From Parazoarcus communis SWub3 = DSM 12120 (GTDB lineage: Bacteria; Pseudomonadota; Gammaproteobacteria; Burkholderiales; Rhodocyclaceae), in assembly GCF_003226565.1 (NCBI RefSeq), contig NZ_QKOE01000001.1, positions 496,001 to 560,000 of the forward strand: a stretch of DNA of 64,000 nt. Direction: 5' to 3'. Below the pieces are notes generated by a model that was given only the letters and a program-made list of their open reading frames with translations, was not told the origin of the DNA and ran no database searches. Shown in pieces: positions 12,145 through 20,258 of the stretch; position 1 is the stretch's first letter, and each line of letters opens with the position of its first letter. A program made the position numbers and the translations under genes.

Positions 12145-12173
12145 AAGGGTCTTGGGCAACCAAGGCCCTTTTT
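12145..12173 (+). terminator. Rho-independent terminator of tRNA-Lys
   Basis: A 10-bp stem starting AGGGTCTTGG and ending CCAAGGCCCT (one G-U pair), closed by a GCAA tetraloop, is followed directly by a T-run. It lies 20 bases after the tRNA 3' end. Confidence 0.85.
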
Positions 12174-12329
12174 GCTTTCGGCGACAGCACCCCAAAACCC
12201 TGCCGGGAGGCAGATTGGGAGGCAGGATAGAGGCCGGATGACCGCGGAACAGGGCGCTTCATTGCGCCCCTAAAGCGTCGATATAAACGACAGGCTCTAG
12301 ACGAAATCCACCCACACCGGAGGATTTCG

Positions 12330-12395
12330 ATGAAACACCTTGAACCGCTAGACGCCGTCCCCCCCCCTGCCCACTCCTTCGCGAAGGGGGACTGA
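12330..12395 (+). CDS. 21-aa leader ORF coupled to the integrase
   Basis: ATG at 12330 is preceded by GGAGGA at 12319-12324. The peptide reads MKHLEPLDAV, then PPPAHSFAKGD, and stops 2 bases before the integrase ATG. The strong ribosome site and the short gap suggest translational coupling or a leader role. It contains a run of nine C residues (12359-12367). One extra C would place this ORF in frame with the integrase with no intervening stop. No family is recognised, and it may be too short to act as a protein. Confidence 0.45.
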   Translation: MKHLEPLDAVPPPAHSFAKGD

Positions 12396-12397
12396 CC

Positions 12398-13804
12398 ATG
12401 GCCAGCATCTACCGCCACCGCGACGGCTGGCAAGCCAGTGTCACCATCCAGGGCCACAACGTCAAAAAGAACTTCACACACCAGAGTGATGCGAAGGCCT
12501 GGGCAGAGGCCACCGCCACAGAACTGCGAAGCGCCCATGAGCCTCATCTGGGCGGCCCCACCCGCGTCACCCTGGCCGAGACACTGTTCGAGTATGCTCA
12601 GCATTACACCATCGCCAAGAAAAGTGCCAAGAGCGAACTGGACCGCATCAACCGCTACCTGGGCGCTGCCGGCCTGCCGCGCCTGAAACTGGTCAAGGGC
12701 GAGCAAGGTCAGCGCGAACTCGAAACCCTTCCACCGACCCTTGACGACTGCGAGCTGCCCCGTGCCTTTGCCGCACTGCGTGGTGCTCGCTGCGAGGCTC
12801 ATAGCGCTACGGCGGCCGTACGTGCCCAGCTTGCCAAAATGAAAGTCGCACGGCTCAAAACGATGGACTTTCGCGCGTTCATCACCACAATGACCAGCGA
12901 GGGCTTGTCGGGCAGCACCGTACAGAAAGAGATTGCTCTGCTCAAGCACGCCTTCAATATGGCCATCAAGGAATGGAACTGGAGCGCCTTCGCCAACCCA
13001 CTCACCGGCGTCAAACTTCCCTCCTGCTCCCCTGGGCGAGACGTGGTGATGAGCCAGGAGCGTGAGGCAAAGCTACGTACAGCCTTGGCTGAGTGCGATA
13101 ACCCCTTCATCCTGCCGCTCTACGACCTGGCTGTCGAAACCACGGCACGGCGCGGCAGCCTGCTCAATCTGACCTGGGACCGGGTCGACCTTACCGAGCG
13201 CTACATCCTGCTTTGGGACACCAAATCGGGCCACAATGTCACCACGCCGCTGACTCTGCGCGCCGTCGAAATTCTTGGCGCCCTCAAGCGCGAGGCGCAC
13301 GACAGCCGAGTTTTCCCGGTCACAGCCAACGCACTGCACAAAGCTTGGACTCGCGCTTGTGAGCGCGCTGGAGAAGTCGACCTGCACTTCCATGACGCAC
13401 GCCACGTAGGTACCACGCGTCACGCACGACGCCTTCGCAACCCCGACCTTTTGCGCCAGATGACCGGCCACCGCTCGAACCAGATGCTCGCGCGCTATAC
13501 GCATCTGATGCGTGAAGATGCACTGGAAATCCTCGACGAAACCGAGCCTTCGCCACCGACACCGGTCGAGGCTCAACAGCCCTCCTCCTACGAGGCACGT
13601 CGCAATGCACGACTCCAGCGCCAAGCTGGAAACCGGGGCACCCAATCAGATGACGACGGGGGCATCATTATTCAGACCCAGCCCCCCGCGCCACGGCCGA
13701 CGACCCCGCCACACCAAGAGCGCACCAGCGTCGATTCTGCTGCGGCGAGCGAGGAGCGCACCGTCGTCGTGGTCGACTTCGGAAAGCGCCGACGCAGTGC
13801 TTGA
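12398..13804 (+). CDS. Site-specific tyrosine recombinase (integrase)
   Basis: A 468-aa phage-type integrase. The N-terminal residues 1-50 look like an arm-binding domain, followed by a core-binding region containing VQKEIALLKHAFNMA. The catalytic domain shows ETTARRGSLLNL (first Arg), HDARH (His-x-x-Arg region), TGHRSNQM (second His) and LARYTHL (nucleophile Tyr). About 110 residues after the Tyr are Pro/Arg-rich, longer than usual, and probably disordered. The gene sits next to tRNA-Lys and defines the left end of an integrative element. The ATG at 12398 follows a coupled leader ORF. Confidence 0.93.
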   Translation: MASIYRHRDGWQASVTIQGHNVKKNFTHQSDAKAWAEATATELRSAHEPHLGGPTRVTLAETLFEYAQHYTIAKKSAKSELDRINRYLGAAGLPRLKLVKGEQGQRELETLPPTLDDCELPRAFAALRGARCEAHSATAAVRAQLAKMKVARLKTMDFRAFITTMTSEGLSGSTVQKEIALLKHAFNMAIKEWNWSAFANPLTGVKLPSCSPGRDVVMSQEREAKLRTALAECDNPFILPLYDLAVETTARRGSLLNLTWDRVDLTERYILLWDTKSGHNVTTPLTLRAVEILGALKREAHDSRVFPVTANALHKAWTRACERAGEVDLHFHDARHVGTTRHARRLRNPDLLRQMTGHRSNQMLARYTHLMREDALEILDETEPSPPTPVEAQQPSSYEARRNARLQRQAGNRGTQSDDDGGIIIQTQPPAPRPTTPPHQERTSVDSAAASEERTVVVVDFGKRRRSA

Positions 13805-14006
13805 GCATCTGCGCCAAGTGCGGCGCATTTCGGGTTTGCGGTCAGCGCCCTGACTGCCACCTGAATGCGCCGCTGCTGCACCTCACTGTAAAAAATGCTG
13901 CTCAGCCGCGATACTGGTAGAGTCGAGCGAGGCGCAGCGCACTTACCCTTCCTCGCTCTCTGTTCCCTGGTCCCGTGCATCTTTCCATTACATCACCCCT
14001 TGCAGT
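13805..14006. other. Gap after the integrase
   Basis: This 202-base spacer holds no gene that I can support. No strong terminator or operator is visible. Confidence 0.4.
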
Positions 14007-14882
14007 ATGGTCATCACAGAATCACTGGCCAAAGGCCTTCGAAGCGCATTCTGGCAGTATCTCGAAGATGAGAATGCGAAGCTGCTCGACCGAGTAACAG
14101 CTACTGCGTTGAAGCCCGCAGGAGACCTCTCGAACCCGAAGCAAGCCAACAAGTTCTTCCGCCAACTCGACGCGGCGGCCTCGAGTCCTGTCGTGCTGCA
14201 CAAGGAAGTGACCGGGCGACGCAAGAACGCTGTTTGGTGGTCGATTTTTCTGCACTGTGACGAAGCTCACCCGTTCAACAGCTGGAACGAGTAGGCCCTG
14301 CGCTTTGACTCTGACCGTGTCAGCGCCTACCCGCAAGACGTGCAGGAGACCTGGCTCACTACCCTCATCGGTGAGCACTGTGTGGCAAGGCTGTTCCAAC
14401 GAATGCCCTGGACCGAGGTCCCCAAGCCCAAGGATGTTTTTCCCGAATTGCGCGAGCTCGCACTACTGGTGCCGTGGTACGCGATGGTTGACCGCCTCTT
14501 GGCCCACGAAAACGACAGCGCGACTCTCACGGCGTTCATCCCCACAAGTCATGGCGCATTTCTTGGCGTTCACAATCCCAACGACTCGGGACTCATGGAA
14601 CTGAGGACGTTTATCGGACTGCATCAGATGGGAGACCGCCAGAAGGCACTCTGGGCGGCGCTTCGCGAGGCACATGGCACCAATCCGTTTGGCACGCATC
14701 TGGGCGATTTCATGCGACCTGGCAACCGGAAGCAGAAAGAGGTGCTCATTGCCCGCCATCAGGCGTTTGTGAATACCTATAACGCGCTAGTGCAGTACGC
14801 CGACCTCCTCGGCACGGAGGTACTCGCCGAGCACCCCAGTCTCGCACTGGAATCCCAGCTCGAGCAGGCCTCCCCAGGGTAA
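14007..14882 (+). pseudogene. Unknown element gene interrupted by an in-frame amber codon
   Basis: One frame runs from ATG 14007 to the stop at 14880-14882, broken only by TAG at 14292-14294 (context SWNE-stop-ALRFDSD). The upstream part encodes 95 aa. The downstream part continues in the same frame with plausible coding sequence, and the first Met after the break is at 14340 (180 aa). The intact protein would be about 291 aa. No family is recognised. The segments WLTTLIGEHCVARLF and FIGLHQMGDRQKALWAAL look like ordinary soluble helices. It may be a recent nonsense mutation, a sequencing error, or two genes. Confidence 0.55.
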
Positions 14883-14901
14883 GGCGCCGCATCAATACAA
14901 C

Positions 14902-14934
14902 GACGGCCTCTCCAACACCGCGAGAGGCCGTCGA
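14902..14934. terminator. Strong hairpin between convergent genes
   Basis: A 12-bp perfect stem CGACGGCCTCTC / GAGAGGCCGTCG with a 9-base loop lies 20 bases after the interrupted gene and before the 3' end of the convergent gene at 15005. The trailing sequence is only mildly T-rich. Confidence 0.6.
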
Positions 14935-15004
14935 TTTCTCGCACTCGGGGGCACGGAGGTACAGGTTACAAGCCCGTTCTGTGCCGCCCCGAGGGCCGAA
15001 CGCA

Positions 15005-15544
15005 TCACACCACTTCAGCTTCGGTCACCGTCAAGCGGCTCATCGCGTAATTTCGCCCTTCATCCCGGCCAGCCGAAGCACATTCCAAAACATCGCTGAG
15101 AGCTAGCTCTTCGACCTCAGTGAGTTGCGTGAGCTTCGTATACACGCGAGCCGCACCCGAGCGAGCTTCCAATGCTTCAACCTCCTCGTCATCGAGGAAC
15201 CCTAAGCCCACAGCATCGAGGTAGCGCTTGGCCATTACCCCCCTAGCCTGAACATCGAAGGTTGGACAATCAAAGGCATCGAGCAAAGACTCCACCTCCT
15301 CAGCAGTGAAACGACCCTTCAAGCCAATGGATGCATTGTTGATGAGTTCAAAGTACCTTGCGAGCGAAACGGCTGCTGCGAACTCACGGGAAACCATGCT
15401 GCCTTCGTGAGCCTTCAGGCAGCTCTCAACTAGATTCGTTTCGCATTTGTTCCCATCCTCCCACACTTGAAAAAACCACTCCTGCATCGCAGCGCGCTGC
15501 TCGTTTGAATATGGGTTCGGCACGCTGATTTCTGCTTGATTCAT
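15005..15544 (-). CDS. Hypothetical protein
   Basis: A 179-aa acidic soluble protein with no signal peptide or membrane segment. GGAGATGTAA precedes the ATG, giving a good ribosome site. The sequence is largely helical (for example FAAAVSLARYFELINNAS and FTAEEVESLLDAFDCP). I do not recognise a family. It is divergent from the small regulator at 15721, and the 176-base gap between them holds an inverted repeat that could control both. Confidence 0.6.
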   Translation of the reverse strand: MNQAEISVPNPYSNEQRAAMQEWFFQVWEDGNKCETNLVESCLKAHEGSMVSREFAAAVSLARYFELINNASIGLKGRFTAEEVESLLDAFDCPTFDVQARGVMAKRYLDAVGLGFLDDEEVEALEARSGAARVYTKLTQLTEVEELALSDVLECASAGRDEGRNYAMSRLTVTEAEVV

Positions 15545-15632
15545 TTACATCTCCAATTTTCGATTACCTCCCAGTCTGGAGGCGGTTATTGCAGCCCGGT
15601 AACCGCTACCGGAGCCACACCAAATTATTCTA

Positions 15633-15681
15633 TGTAATCATTGTATTTCATTCAGCCACTGAAAGTCAACTTTTGATTACA
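15633..15681. promoter_or_regulatory. Inverted repeat in the divergent promoter region
   Basis: Perfect 8-bp arms TGTAATCA (15633-15640) and TGATTACA (15674-15681) flank 33 bases. A TATAGT -10-like element follows at 15687-15692, 28 bases ahead of the ATG at 15721. This is a plausible operator for the adjacent regulator. Confidence 0.45.
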
Positions 15682-15720
15682 TCAGGTATAGTGCGGCCAT
15701 CTTCACACTTGGCTATCAAC

Positions 15721-16233
15721 ATGGAAAAACCGCAGGGGGGCCGTGTGGACCTCGGCTCCCGGAACAAGTCGGAGGTCATCACCATCCGAATCAATCCGAA
15801 GCTGAAGTTCGGCCTTGAACTCATGGCCCGACTCCACAACCGGTCAGTCGCACAGACGGTGGAAATGGCCATCCAGCGGGTACTCGAGGACCCGTTCGAC
15901 GGCATCCAGAACTCAAGAGACGTCCGCTACGACCGCGATATCATCAATAGGCTGTGGTCACCGCACCGAGGCGAGCGGCTCCTCAAGATGGTTCTGACCC
16001 ACCCCGAGCTCCTAAGCTTTGAAGAAGAGGTTCTCTGGAACAAGCTGACACGCGCAGGCGTGACAGAGCACTACCTGGAAGGTACCGGTCTCAACAACCT
16101 CCACCTGCGGCCAGGCTGTAACCTGCGCGAGTTCGAGGCGCGTATCGCTGACTTTTGGGACAAGCTTGATGAGGCGGAACGCGCCATGACGTCAAAGGCG
16201 AAGGGTAAGAGCCTCAAGGAACCGACGACTTAG
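15721..16233 (+). CDS. Small protein with ribbon-helix-helix-like N-terminus
   Basis: A 170-aa protein starting at ATG 15721; the frame opens further upstream, but that stretch is AT-rich promoter DNA. Residues about 15-55 (SEVITIRINPKLKFGLELMAR, then NRSVAQTVEMAIQRVL) have the strand-helix-helix pattern of CopG/Arc-type or predicted plasmid regulators. The C-terminal half is helical and unrecognised. The inverted repeat upstream would fit autoregulation. Confidence 0.55.
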   Translation: MEKPQGGRVDLGSRNKSEVITIRINPKLKFGLELMARLHNRSVAQTVEMAIQRVLEDPFDGIQNSRDVRYDRDIINRLWSPHRGERLLKMVLTHPELLSFEEEVLWNKLTRAGVTEHYLEGTGLNNLHLRPGCNLREFEARIADFWDKLDEAERAMTSKAKGKSLKEPTT

Positions 16234-16338
16234 TAGCGACGGGTTCTAGGCATGCAGAGGAGGCACGCCCCTCGCAAAGTCCCACCTCCGTCACACGTCT
16301 CGGTCGGCAACAGACGTCCGAACTCCCTCCTGCTCCTG

Positions 16339-16353
16339 GTTACCGCTGTTACC
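16339..16353 (+). repeat. GTTACC-N3-GTTACC repeat, copy 1
   Basis: GTTACC-GCT-GTTACC, in the non-coding region ahead of the c-di-GMP riboswitch promoter. Confidence 0.7.
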
Positions 16354-16408
16354 CGATTCGCCCCATAGAGACGAACGGATTTATCACACCTCTACCTCCG
16401 AGATTTCC

Positions 16409-16468
16409 GTGAAAAATTTCACATACCACGAAGCTCTAATTCATTAAAAACAGTTTTTTTGTTATATT
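16409..16468 (+). promoter_or_regulatory. Palindrome and promoter of the riboswitch RNA
   Basis: GTGAAAAATTTCAC (16409-16422) is a perfect 14-bp palindrome. TTCATT (16440-16445) and TATATT (16463-16468), 17 bases apart, fit a -35/-10 pair. Transcription would begin near 16475, just ahead of the riboswitch. The palindrome would lie upstream of the -35 element. Confidence 0.5.
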
Positions 16469-16479
16469 TAACATCATTA

Positions 16480-16556
16480 AAGGCAAACGGGGTGTAAGTC
16501 CCGGACGCAAAGCCACAGGCCCGACCGGTTTGACCGAGGGCGGCTGGGTTGCCCGT
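16480..16556 (+). ncRNA. Cyclic di-GMP-I (GEMM-I) riboswitch
   Basis: The conserved core appears in order: AGGCAAAC (16481-16488), a short hairpin, GGACGCAAAGCCACAGGCC (16503-16521), a second stem and GGCGGCTGGGTTGCC (16539-16553). This matches the GEMM-I pattern, with GACGCAAAGCC and GGGTTGCC at the ligand pocket. The GAAA tetraloop of the first stem is replaced by a longer loop. It lies about 290 bases ahead of the ATPase gene at 16844 and implies that c-di-GMP controls part of this mobile element. Confidence 0.85.
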
Positions 16557-16843
16557 CCCTCGCGGAGTTCTCCGCACTTTCACTTTCGTTAAAGAGCCTT
16601 TCCCACCCTCGGGTCGGGAAGCGAGTTTTCTCGCTCTTTAACAAGTCGAACATCAACACTCCCCCCGTCAGGGGGCAGCGCCAGGGCACCCGGTCCAGGT
16701 TTCACGGGTGCCCGTTCAGCTTCTCTACGTCTACTTCGAGCCGAAAGGTCCGACCCGCGCGACGCTCAATGTACCGAGCGGACAGCGCATCCACAGACGT
16801 GCCGCAGCCTTGGGGTTGCGGACTAGAAGAGAGGAACATCCAA

Positions 16844-18544
16844 GTGAGCAACAACATCATCGGACTGAACGGCGCCCCCCTGAACACCTCCTCCACCGTC
16901 ACAGGTGGCTATGTAGCCTTGGGCTATCTTGGAAACGCGTCGGTCGTGTTCTCGCTAATCCAAGGGCGTGTCGTGCAGTTGCGGCCGTCGAACATGAACG
17001 AGATGACGCTGAAAAGCGTCTTCGGCGCGCAGTGGTGCGACCAGCACTATCTCGAGTTCCATGAGAAAAAGGAGGAGTTGGTCTTCAATCACAAGCGCCT
17101 GGCAACCGATGTCATCACCCAGTGTCAGGCGGCTGGTCTCTACGAGGAGAGCAGTGAGCGTCGCTGCGGCGTATGGCCCTCGTCGAACGGCGAGAAACTC
17201 ATCGTCAACAGTGACGAGTTGTGGACAAACGACGGGGAGGCTCTCGAAGGGCGTGCAGTCGAAGGAAAAATCTACCCAAAGTCGGGTAGCGTTGGCTTCC
17301 AGCGGGATACCGCCAGTGCCAGCGAAAAGGACGTCGACCGTGTGCTGCGCTTTTTTGGCAGCATGAACTGGAAGAACGACATGGTTCCGGAGATGTTGCT
17401 GGGGTGGTTCGTGTGTGCAGTGCTTGCACCGTCCCTCGCACGACGCCCACACGTTTTCATCACCGCAGAGGCGGGCAGTGGCAAAACCGTGCTGCTTGAT
17501 GCGCTGAGCGAAATGCTCGGCTCCTTGAATCACAAGTTCACTGGTCTTCCGACCAAGGCAGGGTTGTATCAAACCATTGGCGGAACCACCCGCTCGGTCA
17601 TCATTGACGAGGCGGAGGCCGACACCAGTCCTGTCAAGTGGAAGGACACGCTGACGATTGCACGCAATGCTTACAGCCAAGCAGAGGCCGACTCAGGAAT
17701 TATCGTCGGTACCCCGGGTGGCACGAGCAAGTCGTATCGCTTTTGCGCCCCCTTCTTGGCAGCCGGCATCAGCCCCGGAAAGTTCGAACCTGCCGACCTC
17801 AGTCGGTGGGCAATTTTCGAGGCGCTGAAACGTGACCAGACGGCAGGCAGCGCGCTGCCGTCGATGAGCGAGTTTCGGGAGCTTGGCGCACGGCTGGCAG
17901 TCAAGGCTGTGCGTCAGTGGAGTGTCCTCCAGGCGTCGCTTGAGGTCATTCGGGACGCCGTGCAGCTAAATGGCGGCGACGCCCGACTGGCTGACACCGT
18001 CGGCCCCCTGCTTGCAGGGTACTGGGTGATGGTGTCGGACAAAGCGGCGACGCAAGATGATGCGCAGACGCTGGTTGGTCTGTGCGGACTCGGCCGCTAC
18101 GTCGAACAACGTGAAGAATCGGACCACGTCCGTTGCCTGGAGGCCCTTATCTCGCGCGTGCTGCCCCTACCGCGCTTTACTGGCGAGTACGTGGTGCGTC
18201 GGCCGATGTCCATCGGTGAAGCCATCACGAGCATTTGCGAGAACCCCACAGGTTCCCTGGAACTGCAACACCGTCTGACCCAGCTTGGCCTTCGGGTCGC
18301 CCTCCAAAAAGGGCGCTGGGTCCTGATGGTGGCCAACAGTGCCGACCATGCGGAGTTGCGCAAGCTGTTCCGTGGCACGAAGTGGCAGCATGGGGGCTGG
18401 TCGCTGACGCTTCGTCGCCTGCCCGGCGGCGAGGAAAGCACGCAGCGGTTGGGTGCAGGCTACAAGTCCAGCAAGGTGACGATGTTCGATATTCCGGCGG
18501 AGCTGTTGCCGGTATGTGATGAGAGCGAGCTGTTGGCCGCGTAA
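16844..18544 (+). CDS. AAA/DUF927-like ATPase of an integrative element
   Basis: A 566-aa protein. I chose GTG 16844 because AGAGAGGA lies 8 bases upstream; an in-frame ATG at 16769 has no such site. The middle part carries Walker A AEAGSGKT and Walker B RSVIIDEAEAD, followed by the sensor-like GIIVGTPGG. The N-terminal 200 residues show no clear motif. Architecture resembles DUF927/superfamily-3-like helicases encoded by phages and integrative elements, so a role in element replication is likely but not proved. The gene lies behind a c-di-GMP riboswitch, and a strong terminator follows it. Confidence 0.6.
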   Translation: MSNNIIGLNGAPLNTSSTVTGGYVALGYLGNASVVFSLIQGRVVQLRPSNMNEMTLKSVFGAQWCDQHYLEFHEKKEELVFNHKRLATDVITQCQAAGLYEESSERRCGVWPSSNGEKLIVNSDELWTNDGEALEGRAVEGKIYPKSGSVGFQRDTASASEKDVDRVLRFFGSMNWKNDMVPEMLLGWFVCAVLAPSLARRPHVFITAEAGSGKTVLLDALSEMLGSLNHKFTGLPTKAGLYQTIGGTTRSVIIDEAEADTSPVKWKDTLTIARNAYSQAEADSGIIVGTPGGTSKSYRFCAPFLAAGISPGKFEPADLSRWAIFEALKRDQTAGSALPSMSEFRELGARLAVKAVRQWSVLQASLEVIRDAVQLNGGDARLADTVGPLLAGYWVMVSDKAATQDDAQTLVGLCGLGRYVEQREESDHVRCLEALISRVLPLPRFTGEYVVRRPMSIGEAITSICENPTGSLELQHRLTQLGLRVALQKGRWVLMVANSADHAELRKLFRGTKWQHGGWSLTLRRLPGGEESTQRLGAGYKSSKVTMFDIPAELLPVCDESELLAA

Positions 18545-18559
18545 GCGGTCGGTAGCGAG

Positions 18560-18593
18560 CGCAGGTCCCCCATGGGGGCCTGCGCCATTTTTT
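18560..18593 (+). terminator. Rho-independent terminator
   Basis: The stem CGCAGGTCCCC / GGGGCCTGCG is closed by a short loop around CATG and followed after CCA by TTTTTT. It ends the riboswitch-controlled ATPase transcript 15 bases after its stop codon. Confidence 0.85.
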
Positions 18594-18605
18594 GTCAGAT
18601 TTCGA

Positions 18606-19583
18606 ATGACCGTACCTGCGCAGGCTGGCGAGCAAAAATCGACCAAGACCGAGCTGTCCCGCAAGGCTTACGAGCTCGGGATTGACCATGCCCGCTTCAA
18701 TCTGCGACGCCCTCGCGCGGGCAGCCTGCCGGTTGAATTTTTCCGCGGCTATGACAGCTACCGAGGCCGCAAGAAGGCCACCCGCAACTGGGCCGTCAAC
18801 AAATGGCTCGCGCTGCGGCTCAGCGCCCTCAAGCGAGACTTCATCCTCACAGACGACATCTCCCCAGACTTCTTGGAAGGTATCCGCCCAGCAACGTGCC
18901 CTGTCACGCTGGTTGCACTGACAACCGGAACGGGCACGGAGACGGACTGTTCCATCGACCGTCTCATCAGTAATGGCGCATACGCCAGAGGCAACCTGGT
19001 CGCGATGAGCGCCAAGGCCAATAACGCCAAGGGCGACCTGACCTTTGACGAGGTCCTGGAAAACGCGTCGAAGCCAGCGCCGCAAAACGGGCTATCGCAA
19101 AAAGAATGGGCACGACTGCTCACCCTGATGTTCGGCGCCGAGGCCCATGCGAACGGGAATCGTCGCACCACCCACGTCCCGCTTTGCACAGCCATCCCAC
19201 ATCACATCTATTTCCAGCCCACTCAGCTCTTTCAGGAGATGCTCCTGGCTGAAGCCCGTGAATCGAACATCCTGACCAAGCCGTTCTGGCGTGAGAAAAC
19301 CCTGCAATGCCTTGGAGAATCGAGGCTCTACGACGCCACGTACCAAGCGCTAAAGGCGGAATTCGCGCGTTGTGAATACGCTTATGACGCCTGGTTCAAC
19401 ATGACCCCATTTGAACCGTACCTGCGGTGGTTTTCTGCCATGGAGCCACACCTTGCTCGTTACTTGCAAAACTGGAATCAGGCGCACCATGAGCGCAACC
19501 GGCATCAAGAAAAATACGCCTTAAGTTGGGCAATCGATACACAGGGGAAAGCTCACCAACCGACTTGCTCCGGACCAGGGTGA
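18606..19583 (+). CDS. HNH-like endonuclease-domain protein
   Basis: A 325-aa protein beginning at ATG 18606 (MTVPAQAG). Residues about 105-160 contain CPVTLV, then CSIDRLISNGAYARGNLVAMSAKANNAKGDL. This resembles the HNH core found in element-encoded nucleases (xSIDRIxxxxGYxxGNxxxxxxxxNxxK), with the final Asn and Lys positioned as in that fold. The zinc-binding cysteines are mostly absent. The C-terminal half is unrecognised. A nuclease role is inferred from this motif alone. Confidence 0.5.
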   Translation: MTVPAQAGEQKSTKTELSRKAYELGIDHARFNLRRPRAGSLPVEFFRGYDSYRGRKKATRNWAVNKWLALRLSALKRDFILTDDISPDFLEGIRPATCPVTLVALTTGTGTETDCSIDRLISNGAYARGNLVAMSAKANNAKGDLTFDEVLENASKPAPQNGLSQKEWARLLTLMFGAEAHANGNRRTTHVPLCTAIPHHIYFQPTQLFQEMLLAEARESNILTKPFWREKTLQCLGESRLYDATYQALKAEFARCEYAYDAWFNMTPFEPYLRWFSAMEPHLARYLQNWNQAHHERNRHQEKYALSWAIDTQGKAHQPTCSGPG

Positions 19584-19667
19584 CAGCACTGATACCCTTC
19601 GACCACTCATCAATCTGCGGCGCCTTACGCCGAACCCATCGCACAGCAACAAAAAGGAGTTTTCCAG

Positions 19668-20243
19668 ATGACCAAAAATACACCCGAGGAAGTGGAGAAC
19701 ATGCTTGACACACTCATCGAAGAAGGGACGGCTGCCTCCTTTCACGTCCGACCTTCATCCGAAGACATTCCATACGAAATGAGTGCCAAGCGCGCGGTGG
19801 GCAGAGTCGTACGCGCAGTCACCTACCCAGTCTGCGCCAATGAATATGAAGATATGACCATGCGTGAGCTCTGCACACTCGCGACCCTTGCACACTCAAA
19901 CTGGGAGGCCTGCGTGGGCGAAGCTGTACCTGACGGTTGCCAGCAACTTGTTGATTCGTTCGATGGTATTTGCGTACTTCCTGGTGCGGGGCAGATTTAC
20001 TTCGACGAAACTGACTTTCCCGACGCCATTGCTGGCCTCGTCGCCAAGAAGCTCGTGAAGGTCACCAAAGTCAAAGGCTGGAGGAAAACTCTCCGTAGTG
20101 AAGGAGAGGGGCAACTCGTCACGCTTACAAAGAAGGGAACGGAGTTGGTCGAGGCCATCGCCGGCAATCTCGGCAAATCCCTTTCTGTGCTCGAAGACCC
20201 GACCACACGCCAAGAGTTGCTGGAGTATGCGGGGCTTGACTAA
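19668..20243 (+). CDS. Hypothetical protein
   Basis: A 191-aa soluble acidic protein. An AAAAGGAG site precedes the ATG. The C-terminal third (ELVEAIAGNLGKSLSVLEDP) is helical and the central KVTKVKGWRKTLRSEGEGQLVTLTKKG looks like a winged-helix or beta hairpin segment, so DNA binding is possible. No family is recognised. It converges with umuC; the short hairpin AAGGCTT/AAGCCTT near 20255-20270 lies between them. Confidence 0.5.
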   Translation: MTKNTPEEVENMLDTLIEEGTAASFHVRPSSEDIPYEMSAKRAVGRVVRAVTYPVCANEYEDMTMRELCTLATLAHSNWEACVGEAVPDGCQQLVDSFDGICVLPGAGQIYFDETDFPDAIAGLVAKKLVKVTKVKGWRKTLRSEGEGQLVTLTKKGTELVEAIAGNLGKSLSVLEDPTTRQELLEYAGLD

Positions 20244-20258
20244 GAACGCTGCCAAGGC

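Larger units (their letters stand above)
16234..16843 (+). other. Long structured leader upstream of the ATPase gene
   Basis: No gene is visible in this 610-base stretch. It contains a GTTACC-N3-GTTACC repeat (16339), a palindrome, a promoter and a c-di-GMP riboswitch (each listed separately). After the riboswitch come a GCGGAG/CTCCGC hairpin (16562-16575), a 10-bp perfect stem GTTAAAGAGC (16588-16597) / GCTCTTTAAC (16633-16642) that encloses two smaller hairpins, and a 9-bp stem GGGCACCCG (16684-16692) / CGGGTGCCC (16705-16713). Together these look like an expression platform. Confidence 0.5.
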
